A stretch of 34,346 nt of DNA from assembly GCA_001970855.1 (NCBI GenBank), contig LSSN01001119.1, positions 1-34,346 of the forward strand. Direction: 5' to 3'. The stretch is from Smittium culicis. Lineage: Eukaryota; Kickxellomycota; Harpellomycetes; Harpellales; Legeriomycetaceae. The position numbers were made by a program, and so were the translations under genes. A model generated the notes under the pieces. The model was not told the origin of the DNA. It was given only the letters and a program-made list of their open reading frames with translations, and made no database searches. Shown piece after piece: positions 1-10,306 of this stretch. Position 1 is the stretch's first letter, and each line of letters starts with the position of its first letter.

Positions 1-1768
1 TTAGTATTGAATTTAAGCTGAATAGATCTTATTTTTATTAAAATATAAAGGGTAAATCGGCATTCAAGGCAGATAATTTATAAAAACGCTAGATTCTTTT
101 TTTTTTTTGGATGCAAGAAAAAAACTAACTCTGCGTATAGTACTCTTTACTAATTTAGTATTACTAGCTTTAATCAATATTCAAGTCTTTAACTTTCTAT
201 CTGAACTATTGTGTTTTCTCAGTTTCTTTTTTTTATAGCCTTTATTTTAATCTTTCCTGCTCTTAAGATTTCCCACAAAAAAATAAGCTTAAATCGGGAA
301 TCTGGCCCAATCAAATCACTGATTTGCTATAGAAAAAAAGGAATGCCTTTTTTTTTTAGTCAATAATATCGCTTCATAATTAATTTATAAATTTATTGGC
401 TTATCTTGATTATAAAAGCAATCCACTAAATAACCATTGCAACAAAGTGCTCTCTTCGTTAAGAATCCCCCAGGTATAATGAACTTGTGAATAATTTCCC
501 GAAAATTGGATAAGTCAATTAGTTACCACTATATTTTAAATTCAAAAATTCTGAATTTATTAGCTTATTCTGTCAATATGTTACACTAATTCACACAATA
601 TCCCGATTATATCTATCTATTGGCTAACGATTATGACACGTTCCTGATATGGAAATATCAATGACTACTTCGCAGCTACAATAATTTGCTAATCTTCGTT
701 TTCTCCTATTATTTCACGGGTGATATCGTAATATCTTTAAACGTTCCCGAGTTAGATTTATTTCAATACCCCGGTACATATTAAGATCCTATCATATAAA
801 ATGGGCATATAAATCCATTCACTAGTATCATTTTATAAAACCTGTGCTTCTTTTTATTTGCCTACAGTTTTAGCCCCTTTATTGATCTTAAACTCCTGGT
901 CACCAACCTATTCTTATAACTAATTGTTTCCAATCGCTTTGCCTACAAATAGATTATTATAAATATAATAGTATAAAGAATAATTTAATTGATGCAAACT
1001 TGCCTCTAGTGCTAAAGACACATACCTATCCTATGAAACCCCATCTTTTCAAAGTAAGAAGAAAAAAAAGCTATCACATTCTCATCCTCATTCTCCTAAA
1101 TCTAAAATGTCGATATACTAAAATCAAATTCTATTTTTTCTCATTAGATAAATTTATAATTTATTTAAAGGTTTCAGACCAGTTTTACAGCTGTGCTCTT
1201 GCTATCGCATAATGCCATCAACTATCTAGCACTGGAATAATCAAAAAAATGTGCGTTTACCAAAATAAATAATCTTGTACTAATTTCAACAGTTCAGCTG
1301 CTATATTCATTAGTTATTATGAGAATTTCACACTTAAACATACTCATAAGCAACAAAATTATCAGCATAATTTATAGCTTAAACAGCGCATATACATATA
1401 CATAGATTAAATTAACGCTGTCCATACTTTTAATAAATATAATATCAAAGTAGCAAAAATTATCTTCACACAATATCTAAATCATATACTTTCATTTCTG
1501 TGATAAAAAATAATATGATTCTGTTTAAAATGGTCGCTTTTAAGAAAAAAAGAAGTCAAATTATATATATTAGATGAGTGTAAAGCTATTATTAAAATTA
1601 ATGAATTTTTTTATGTTCTCTTGAAATATGCTTTCTCGAAATTCGGAACCAATAAGTAACAACCTTAACTGCGCAAAAAGAAGCTAAAATATGCCAAATG
1701 CACTTTTTTTTTCAAACAGCAATAATATTCGTTACTTGATCAAACTTAAAATTTTGCTGGTAAAATAC
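1..1768. other. AT-rich non-coding stretch
   Basis: I see no supportable gene here. The longest open frame (70 codons, near 1000-1212) begins at a TTG, has no homology I recognise and looks like chance. The DNA contains many T- and A-tracts. No terminal inverted repeats or RNA gene signatures were found. Confidence 0.55.
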
Positions 1769-1872
1769 TTTTTTTTTTTTTTTCGGTTTTGCCACTTTTT
1801 CAAACACAAGAACTGTGTACTACCCAGCTGACAAGGTATACCTTGTTCAGATCTTCCCTTTGGGTATAAATA
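1769..1872 (+). promoter_or_regulatory. Promoter-like block: poly-T, 16-bp palindrome, TATA box
   Basis: In order on the plus strand: a run of 15 T (1769-1783), a perfect 16-bp palindrome ACAAGGTATACCTTGT (1831-1846), and a TATA box TATAAATA (1865-1872). The next ATG is at 1921, about 50 bases after the TATA box. Poly(dA:dT) plus a dyad site plus TATA is a typical fungal Pol II core promoter layout. The factor binding the palindrome is unknown. It could also drive a non-coding RNA. Confidence 0.4.
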
Positions 1873-1920
1873 GCTTTAAGTTTAGAAATCGCCTTTATTA
1901 TCAAAGAAATATACGCTAAA

Positions 1921-2028
1921 ATGGTAAAGAAAACATCTATTTTGGAAGATTATTTCCAAGAACAATCTTTTTCTACTATTTTTTTCTTATTCGCTAGCTT
2001 TACTTTTATTTGTATACCCTATTTGTAA
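1921..2028 (+). CDS. Possible 35-residue membrane microprotein
   Basis: A short ORF begins at the first ATG after the TATA box at 1865, with A at -3 and G at +4 (aaaATGG), a favourable context. The predicted peptide has a hydrophilic first half (starting MVKKTSILEDYF) and a hydrophobic C-terminal half rich in Phe, Ile and Leu (about residues 18-35), long enough for one membrane segment. I do not recognise a family. A GTAAGC at 2025-2030 overlaps the stop codon; with a CTAAT at about 2070-2074 and a TAG ending at 2090 it could be an intron, which would change only the last residues (stop after about 39 codons). Alternatively the transcript is non-coding. Support is the promoter layout only. 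Confidence 0.25.
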   Translation: MVKKTSILEDYFQEQSFSTIFFLFASFTFICIPYL

Positions 2029-2443
2029 GCGATTTAGGATTGTATAATATAATCTTCATATATTTTTATCTAATACATGTCAAAACTTAGTTTCATAAAT
2101 TAAAAATATCGTATCATCTAAAAATTTTCTATAAAATAAAAACACACCAAAGTGTATATCAAACGATCTATTTCTTCCCAATTAGGGAAATTGCCTACTT
2201 GAAGAACTGTATGTTATCTTTTTTATTTCAGTATACAAAATTTGTAAATACATTAGTCTTGCATAAATTAATTAGTTGATTTTAAGTCGCTGATAATTGC
2301 TGGGAAATAGGTCTAAAAGAATCAACTTGAAAAAAATAAAAATAAAAATAAAAGCTCCAATTTCTACAAGTACCAAAGTAAATTATTTTCAGCGCATTTT
2401 TTATTTGCGCTTCAGGATTCTTATTTGAGCAATAGCTCCTAAA
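2029..2443. other. Non-coding stretch after the possible microprotein
   Basis: No gene seen. It contains the possible intron end described for the preceding small ORF (TAG ending at 2090) and A-rich tracts near 2330-2350. Confidence 0.4.
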
Positions 2444-2631
2444 CCCTTTCCCGTCCAGCACTCTTTAAAAAAATGAATTTATTGACTATTTAATGATTTA
2501 TAAGCTGATCTATTATTTGTTATTATTCAACAAAAAACCACAATTCTTAAAGCCTCAGAATTAAAACATTTTAATTGTGCGCTGTTGGCTATATTTTGTG
2601 GATCAAAACCAATCTACCGCGCGGGAAAGGG
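2444..2631 (-). mobile_element. TTAA MITE copy A (piggyBac-like)
   Basis: A 188-bp element beginning CCCTTTCCCG and ending CGGGAAAGGG, i.e. matching terminal inverted repeats. The 3' flank is TTAA (2632-2635); the 5' flank has decayed to TAAA (2440-2443). Its reverse complement aligns along its length with the copies at 21020 and 24249, including the internal GAATTAAAA and TCTGAGGC blocks. There is no coding capacity. TTAA targets with CCC...GGG termini are the hallmark of the piggyBac superfamily, so this is inferred to be a non-autonomous derivative. Confidence 0.75.
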
Positions 2632-2635
2632 TTAA

Positions 2636-3002
2636 ATTCCACACTGGTAATAAACTAATGACCATAATCTCACTGTTATTTAAACTCATCATCCACAACC
2701 AGAAAATAAATATAATAACATTTGTTATATGTTGCTTGAAATTTTTACACAATTAAATTTATGAAATGGCTTATGCAGCTTAGCTTGTAATTTTATAATG
2801 AAGATATTTTAATGTATAGTAGGAATAAATCACGTACCTTGTACTATAAATATTTTTACTGTTTTTTTGTTCATAGCGATTAAAAAATATATAATTAATT
2901 ATTATAAATCAAGCTAGAAACAAAGCAGCTTTACTAGAAACTAATACATTGACAGAAGCACACACTTACCGGATGATAAAAAAAAGTTCCAAAAAGAAAG
3001 GA
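2636..3002. other. AT-rich non-coding stretch
   Basis: Nothing recognisable. A sequence matching a 5' splice site on the minus strand (GTAAGTGTG) lies near 2965, but no adjoining exon can be supported. Confidence 0.4.
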
Positions 3003-3081
3003 ATCTTAGACCTTAGAAATAATGAATAAAAGGTTCTTAGACCTTAGAAATAATGAATAAAAGGTTCTTAGACTTTAGAAT
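3003..3081. repeat. 31-bp tandem repeat, about 2.5 units
   Basis: Units start at 3003, 3034 and 3065. The first two are nearly identical over 31 bases (core CTTAGACCTTAGAAATAATG). The third is truncated after about 17 bases and carries a C-to-T change. The near identity of units 1 and 2 suggests a recent duplication. Confidence 0.8.
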
Positions 3082-3106
3082 TAAAAAAAAAAGAGAAAGC
3101 TAGTTT

Positions 3107-3360
3107 AAAATAAAATCAACCTGGTTTTGTGTTAATTAAGGAGGTGAAATGGTTATTAGTGACAGACAAAATTCCATTTTAATAATCTAAAATAAAGACC
3201 CTTGAGTTTACTACTGATCAAGATGGAAATTATGTATTTAAAGGTAGTCAGATCAATTTCCTTTTTAATGGACTAAAATAAAGACTCTTTGGTTTACTAT
3301 TGATCCAGGTGGAAGATTTGTCTTTATTGATAGTTAGATAAAATATCCTTTCTTATCTCT
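3107..3360 (+). pseudogene. Three decayed coding-like repeats (about 28 codons each)
   Basis: Three diverged units begin at 3107, 3189 and 3275, each with the DNA core AAAATAAA. Translated, they start KIKSTWF, KIKTLEF and KIKTLWF, continue through a Gly/Asp-rich turn and end in a hydrophobic stretch (for example unit 2 TDQDGNYVFKGSQINF, unit 3 IDPGGRFVF). Spacings of 82 and 86 bases, not multiples of three, plus in-frame stops in units 1 and 3 mean the frame is broken. The match is better at protein than DNA level. It resembles the remnant of a repeat-containing, perhaps surface, protein. I recognise no family and cannot exclude a non-coding repeat. Confidence 0.4.
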
Positions 3361-4259
3361 ATTCTTTTAATTATATAATATAGCTCTACAAAAGTACATG
3401 CCATTTTTATCATTAATAAAAAATTTTATGCCTAAAAAAAATAAAATATAATAAAAAATTAAATTAAATTCCTTTTTAATCTATAATTCCATTGTTTATC
3501 ACATTTTATTTTTTTAATACACCAGTATTTTATTTAAAGAAATAAATAAATTAAAGCAGAAAAATTAAGATTGTTCTTATTATAAACCACTTTATTAGAT
3601 CAACATTTACTAGGAATCTAATATTACCAAAATTATTAATTCTTATCGCTTCAACATATAGTTCATCATTTGTGATATTTATATTTAAGGCTAAAACCAG
3701 TTGTGTCTAGAGTTGGTGCTTTGGGTTTGTAAATTGCTATAGTATATCCGATATGATCTAAATTTATATTCCGTTCTGAATAAATAGAACTTATGAATAA
3801 CTATCTCAAATCAAGATTCTTGGTTTAAATTGATTTCTTAATTGCAGCATATTATAGCTTTCAAATGCGTATATTCAATAATCTCAAGGTAAATTAGCCT
3901 TTTCCATTTTCTAGATCTTTTTTTATCCTAAATTTCTTGTAAACATATCAATGATTCCGTTTTTTAGCTCAATCTATTGTAGGTTTATACTGAATATACA
4001 TAATATCCTAACACATACAAATAATTCTTTCTAAATAGCCTTCTGGTAGAAGATCTGCACTAAGAAATACTCAGTAATATCCTCAAACATTTACCAATAA
4101 CCAAATTATTAGCTTAACTTAGAATTTTATTGATGGGAGAAATAGTAACCCGACTTCTGAGCCATCGATATCTTATGTAATTTTGGATTAATTCTGATGA
4201 AATAAATTAAATTTATTTTTGCTTATTTATTCGGGCTCATCTATTTCGTATTATATCAA
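3361..4259. other. Non-coding stretch, possibly the 3' end of a copia relic
   Basis: No gene is supported. It lies on the 3' side of the minus-strand copia relic that ends near 4260, so part of it may be decayed 3' UTR or LTR. No LTR boundary or primer-binding site could be identified. Confidence 0.35.
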
Positions 4260-4965
4260 CAAATTTTAATATTCCTTATATAGGTAAAACCCTGTTATAA
4301 AGTGAATAAAACCATCCACAGTATCAATGGGTATTGTCTTAATATACAATTTGAAATATTCTTGTATTCTCAGTAATCTTGTATGCACTGAATAGACTCC
4401 ACAAAGGATATTTTTCATTATTTGAACATTTAATTTGAGTTCATGAATAAAATGGCTTATACGTATACTTCTTTCTGAATATAGCCTCCTAAAAAATAAA
4501 ACTATAGCTTTAAAGGATAATTATATCTCTTTACATCTTATAACTCTATATATTCTCTCTATGAATAGTCTATTAGCCATTGAAGTGCCACCAAGGGCAA
4601 CCTCTGCCGATTTTCTAATAGCCTTCCAAACTACTTTGAACATATATCCTGTGTAATTAATCTTCACACATTTCAAGTATATTATTAATTGTTGAGCTTT
4701 AAAGTTATACTACCTACCACGGTTTTTCCTGAACATTCAGCTTGAAACCAATGGAAGTTCTATTATTCCTTTACTTTTATCTGAAGCAATTATTATTAAA
4801 TAAAACGTTTATTTTCCGTGTTCCTCCTAGAAAATCATAAAAGATAAATTATGGTTCATTTATTGCGAGATTATTTCGACGAGCGGAAAGTTTTCTATAA
4901 AAAATTTCCTGGTCATAAGTTATACTTTTAATTATGATACCTATCAGTCAATTATATCTAATAAG
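4260..4965 (-). pseudogene. Decayed Ty1/copia reverse transcriptase C-end and RNase H
   Basis: The minus strand translates, with stops and frame changes, into a series in the order of a copia pol C-terminus. First a segment like the end of the RT with SQ-x-MNH and then FLGGTRK (about 4870-4810; family pattern S-Q-F-M-x-x-P ... YLKGT). Then YTGYMF and VWKAIRKSAEVAL (4655-4590; family pattern GYxF ... WxSxxQxxVALSSTEAEY). Then RSIRISHFIHEL (4473-4438; family pattern KHIDIRYHFIRE). Then a segment resembling the YxxT ... TK end of the domain (about 4410-4310). Each match is weak alone; four in the right order and spacing support the call. The upstream side is cut by a foldback element and a TTAA MITE. 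No LTRs were found. Confidence 0.5.
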
Positions 4966-4984
4966 CTATCTAGTATAACCGATA

Positions 4985-5131
4985 TTTTTACCTAATTTAC
5001 AACAGTAAATAATATTTATTAGCGATAAAATTCCTCCCCTCAAAAGACTCTCCCATTTTGTAGATCCCTGTGTGAGGCGGAATTTTTTTTTATTTCATAA
5101 AAATTATTTACTGTTGTAAATTACGTAAAAT
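4985..5131. mobile_element. 147-bp foldback MITE with TA flanks
   Basis: Two arms of about 34 bases, 4986-5019 and 5097-5130, are inverted copies sharing AATTTACAACAGTAAATAAT. The pairing continues imperfectly inward (AATTCCTCCCCTCA against TGTGAGGCGGAATT), so most of the element can fold back. It is flanked by TA on both sides (4983-4984 and 5132-5133), the target duplication typical of Tc1/mariner-type elements. It encodes nothing. It sits against the copia relic and 30 bp from the next MITE. Confidence 0.65.
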
Positions 5132-5161
5132 TATGCTCTGTATCAAGTAATTCATTCTTTT

Positions 5162-5351
5162 CCCTTTCTTGTCCCTTAGTCTATATAAAAATTGATATAT
5201 TGATTCGTTTATGATTTATAAGTAAATATTTTATTTGCCACCATTCTACAGCAAGTCAATAGTTTAATTAGCATCAGAATTAATTTATTTTTATTTTATA
5301 TTAATTGATTAAATTTGGTAGATCTAAAACGGTCTTCCTTTTGAGAAAGGG
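5162..5351 (-). mobile_element. TTAA MITE copy B (piggyBac-like)
   Basis: A 190-bp degenerate copy. The left end CCCTTTCTTGTCC aligns with the left end of the copy at 27256, and the right end GAAAGGG is followed by TTAA (5352-5355). The left flank has decayed to TTTT. The internal sequence aligns with the other copies (GATTCG near the left end, CAGAATTAA in the middle, TTTGGTAGA near the right). It is older than the copies at 21020 and 24249. Confidence 0.65.
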
Positions 5352-5355
5352 TTAA

Positions 5356-8104
5356 AATATTGTTTTTTTTATTTTTTTTATTTATAATTTTTGCTTTCTT
5401 GATATCCTTTCATTTGCATAAAAATGTGTACTATTAATAACGCTTATATTCCCATAAATTCTAAGTGCGTAAATTATTAATAAGTTTCTGAAATGAAATA
5501 TAATCAATAACTTGAGCGAAAGTAAAATTAAATGCAAAGTTAGAATAAAAATTAATAGTAAAAAAAATCGAATAAAAAATCAAGTAAAAATATTTATGAC
5601 TATATAATAATAAATTCGATGAATAATCTAAATTCTCAAAGAAATGATAGGCTTTCCTATAAAAAATGGCTTTATGAATATTAAAATTATCTGTAAAAGC
5701 AAAATCTAGGCTAATACTTTCTTTGATTAAAAGTTTCTTTTAGGTGATTTATTCTTTTTTATAGCGCTTAGCTATGCTCCGGTATAACAATTTTTACCAT
5801 AAAAATCCTATATCCTCTCATTAAAATTCTAAATTTAATACCGATGAGCTAAATGTATTCAAAACTTTTGAGAAATGTTAAATTAGCAAGCATATATTCA
5901 TGTAAAGTCATTTCTTGTAATATAGTATTGTACTTTTTTGTCATAAAATATTCAAAAAAAATTAAAACTAAAATAAAATAAAGGCTTAAAGCTCCGAGGA
6001 ACTTTTGAAAAATATTGCTAGTGAGTTTGAATCTCAGCTAAAATTCAACATAGTTAAATTATTTCCCTAAGCTTGAGCGCTTATCGATTTTAAAATTAGA
6101 TCAGTGAAATCATTATTGTAATCATTATCATTGCTAAAATTATCTAAAATTTATACACATGCCCTTGAAGGTCAACTATTCTGCCTTTAAATTGTTTTTT
6201 GATCTTGTAAGGCTTTTTTATCAAGAGAAGATTAAAATAAAAAAATTCTGGAGTAAATAAAATCACGTAAAGCTATGTAAATCCTATCAGCTCTTTCGGT
6301 AGTTGGAAATGTTTCTGTGTGAATTTTACTTATATAGATATATTTTTAACCTATGTTGAACGTTTATTATTGCATAAAACATGAATTTTAAAAGAATTTA
6401 TGTTCTGAACTGATATATTTATACTTGTATTTTCGCTGGTATTTTTTGCAAAAAGTAATTATTTTTCAGAACCTGGAATTCTCGAAAAAATAATATATTC
6501 GCTATTTCTGCAATAAACCTCGCTGAAAATTATCTAAATGATCCTAGAGATACTGCTATATTTTTTCTATCATTCGAAGAAAAGATAAACATCTTCCGGA
6601 AAGATTTTTTTGGATTTCTTATTTTCTGATCCTGATTGATACTAATTTCGTTTTCATCGCTACTGTTTGAATCTGCTACAGCAGATAAGCTTCTCAATCG
6701 CATCTGTTGTAAACATATTTAAAAGATATATGTGTAAATTTTTAAAGATCTCAAAGCTAATATGATATTTAAATATTGAAGATACTTGTAAGTTTTATTT
6801 TACAATTATCGTACTTTTCATTATTTTCCTATTAATTTTTGCGGTTAATTTTTCATTTTTTAGATATTTTTGTCTGTTTTTTGGGTGTGTTTGATTTTAA
6901 ACAAGATTTTCTTAACACTCTATTATAATTCTTTATGTATCTACTAATTTCTATATATAAAGCGCACAGGATTCAAATTACACTTTGCCAATGCACTATA
7001 TATTAAAATATACATTCTTAAAATTCAGTGATGTGTGATAAATCTGCCGAGACTGCTAAATACACTTATATGAATGTTCCTATTTTACTATCCAGAGTCA
7101 AAATCAGCAAAATATGATCAAAAGGCAAAAACTCATATTTAATCCAACTTCACAAAGCAAGGTCACAATTCCACTAAAAAAATTATGTCTAGAATATAAA
7201 TCAGTTTTTTTTTTTTAAAAAATTGCTAGAAATCTGGTGTAAGTATATTTGGTCACCTTTAGATATTTTCCTGAATGTCAGCTCCGAATATACTGAATCC
7301 TGCTTAAGATTAATTTTCATTGGATAAATAACACTTAATACATATAATTTTTAACTATAATCATAGCCATGATATCTTGAGAGCATATCTCTACTGCTTA
7401 CAGTAAATTATGCACAAAAAATTAATATGTGATTTAACTTCTGCTATTATACTCAGAAAAATGCGAATGTAATATATTATAATTTACTTCAACTTGGAGT
7501 ATACTATGTTTATTAGCTAAAAAAATCAATCTTATACCTAGAATAATTTTAAAGACACAAATTAGTATTATTGCAAAATTACATATTCTATAAAAAATTG
7601 TTTCTCTAAACATCCATTTTATTTTATTGAATAAATAAAATTTTTATTTCTGTAGCTACTTATTCAGATACTCGATAAATTTGCATCTTATGGAAATAAT
7701 ATAACAGTTTATATAAAAATTTCAGCCTACGCTTATTTAAGTGGGTTTAAACCTATTTATTTTGTATATAGATATGTAATGGCATATAAAAGTGCAAAAA
7801 AATAGGCTGTAATAAAGTTCATTTTGATTAGTTCATAGAATAATTTGTTTATATAAATACAGGTAGATTTGGTAGGATAAAATAGTGAGCGATTTTAGTA
7901 ATACTTTATAGAAATAATAATAAAGATAAGAGGTTAAAAACAATCTTATAATAAAAACTTTAACTTGTGAATTTTTTCTTTTCAAACGTGCCAATAAGAT
8001 CGCAGAGAATTATTAATAAATTTTTATACTCTTATAGTTTACACTTTTATTTTTTTCAAGTTTTTTTTATAAAATAAAGGATCTTTAAACTATCAAACCT
8101 CAAG
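5356..8104. other. AT-rich non-coding stretch with one doubtful small ORF
   Basis: Nothing convincing. One minus-strand frame, 6703 down to 6530, runs ATG to stop for 57 codons with a polar, acidic centre (SNSSDENEISINQDQ) and a CAG just before its ATG, so it could be an exon. I recognise no family and no partner exon. A 28-codon plus-strand ORF from 7031 is not supported by anything else. Confidence 0.35.
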
Positions 8105-8736
8105 TCTAACGACTTCAATATTGTAATCGTATATTGTTTAACTCGTCGAGAGCTACTTTATGGTGAAAGTACGAAAAATATAGTCAAATTTTAAGTAAAG
8201 TTAGTAAAGTTAAGTGCTCAAAACAAGAGTATGATTAAAATATCCAAAACAGACCTGTTTCAATTCAAATCTGAAGACATCTTTGGATACAAAATAAACC
8301 TTACGTTCAGGTGTAAATTTAAGTAAAGAATAAATACACTAAAAAAAAAATTTTTTTTGCCACGATCAAGATCCCCAATCTTAGTCACAGAGAAAATTTA
8401 CGCCAAAAAAGCAAATTTTGGCCCTAAACCCATTGTCCAGCGACTCTGATTTATTAATACAATATTGTGTGTCTCGTCAAGAACTACAGTTTGGTATATA
8501 TTTCAGGCTCTTAGGATAAAATAACCTTGGAAATTAAACTCTGAGCGTCCAAGTTTGGAGAACGTCTTTTAATTAGTCAATTTTCAAAAAAAAAAAAGTG
8601 CGGAATCGATCGATTTCAATTAATTTGACGATTCCAACTAATTTGCAGCACAAAATAATTACTGCATAATATAAACAAAAAAAAAAAAACTAAAATCACA
8701 AAAAGCCAAAAAAAAAAAAGCTTTAATTTATCAGCT
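8105..8736 (+). promoter_or_regulatory. LINE 5' UTR with two tandem monomers
   Basis: The block CTCGTCGAGAGCTAC (about 8142-8156) recurs as CTCGTCAAGAACTAC (8472-8486), 330 bases later, with similarity extending to both sides. The same block appears as CTTGCCAAGAGCTAC in the second LINE copy (about 33834-33848). Tandem promoter monomers are known in some L1 families, so this region is likely the internal promoter. The part just before ORF1 is a series of A-tracts (8588-8720), also present in copy 2. Confidence 0.55.
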
Positions 8737-10246
8737 ATTGTTATAAGAAAGCCTATTAAGCGCTCAAGGATGTTATTTAGTGACGCTGTAAAAAGCGACG
8801 ACTACGAAAAGACTTAAAATGAAGTACATAATCGTAGAGATGCTAAATATCCTAGGTCTGTCGACCTCAAGAAGGTCACGATCAAATCTAAACCACAATT
8901 AAATAAAAAAAATAAGCACTATAGATATGGGAAATTATGTAGAAGTGTCCTTAAAACATATAGTAGATGGAAGAAGCCAAAGCTGCTTGAAAAAGATCTG
9001 TAGCGGAGGTTCAGAGCTTAAAATCGGCTGCGACTGGCTCCAGTTCATAGAAAGTCACATAGATGCCATAGATAGAGTAGAAGACTCAATAAATTGTACA
9101 TACCATACTAATAATGATGATCAGATTGCAAAAGCATCATATTTTATCTTTGATAAAATCGAAGATGAAACAAAGTTAATGGCATTAAAAATGGTCTTTG
9201 GTAACAAACAGATAGATAGGTATCAAACAGATAAGCCCGAAGAAGACATAACCGTAATAAATGACCCTAACTACAGAGACGTTGGAATTTTATCCGTGAT
9301 AAAAATAATTAAGGAGTAAATAGAACCTTTGGCCACAATATTTGACATATTTGCGCGGTGCAAAAAAAAAAAGTAAAACTATTTATCCATATGGGATGAA
9401 AATTCTGGTAAAAAAATTGAATCAGGAAATCGAATTACCGCTCTTCCTTGAACATGATACTGGATTTATAAATCTTTTCTACAAAGGATGTAAATAAGCA
9501 TGCAGTTATTGCAAGTCTACAGGGCATTGGTAATCTGAATGTGAGGCTTTAAATAAAATAATTAGTGAAAGAAAAGCCCGCAAGGGGAAAAAAAAGGATT
9601 TGCTATTAAGAGCTCAGAGCCGGAAATATCAAAATTTCCAGCTGATATTTCAACAGAATCTGGGCAGAAAATTCCAAAAAAAAAAAAAAAAAGAACATCG
9701 CTTATAGACTAGAAGGTAAGGAGGGCTACCAAGATAAAAATTCATCATCTATATATGATATAGTAGCACCAACTATCAATACTGTAACCATACTTAGACG
9801 TACTTTTGGGCTAAAAAAGCCTCCTGTGGGAGCAATATGCCATAATATTTCATTCCATACCCTACCATAGAAGATACCTCTAAAAGTGATATCATACGAG
9901 ACCGAACTAAGATCGATATAATCCCACCGAAAATAATTGTGGCAAAAAAAAAACAGTTATTTATAGCGATGATTACCAAGAATCGAGTTCTCCCACCCGG
10001 GTTAAAAAGGAATTTGGCACAAATAATCACGTTCAAAATAGCTCTGATGGAAACAATACACCATCAGAACATACACGCATGGCTGAAAAGGCCAGATTGG
10101 GTAAAATAACTCAGGATCAATTTCTAAAATATGTCTCTAATGTAGATAGAGCAATTCAAGGATCCAATGCTGCTAATATAAAAATGGTCTCTGAACTATT
10201 AGGTGAGTCTTTCACAGACACTGAAATGTCTGAAAGCCCAATTTGA
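8737..10246 (+). pseudogene. LINE ORF1 (gag-like, zinc knuckle), broken
   Basis: ORF1 encodes the RNA-binding protein of the retrotransposon particle. By alignment with the open copy at 34084, the start codon here is ATT (8737-8739) instead of ATG. About 26 residues follow (IVIRKPIKRSRMLF...), then a TAA. Coding continues in another frame at 8927-9319 (130 codons from an ATG), then in a third frame with a CX2CX4HX4C zinc knuckle at 9501-9542 that contains a TAA at 9531-9533 and has another TAA just upstream. The C-terminus is again open and ends at TGA 10244-10246. At least three frame changes and several nonsense codons make this a pseudogene. Confidence 0.7.
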
Positions 10247-10306
10247 AATATAGGTAATGAAAATTAGCATTAAAAACCCAAAAAAAAAATACAAAAAAAA
10301 AACAAA

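Noticed and set aside
6000..6040. tRNA-like T-arm (GAGTTTGAATCTCA)
   Set aside because: No matching acceptor, D or anticodon stems could be placed upstream at tRNA spacing.
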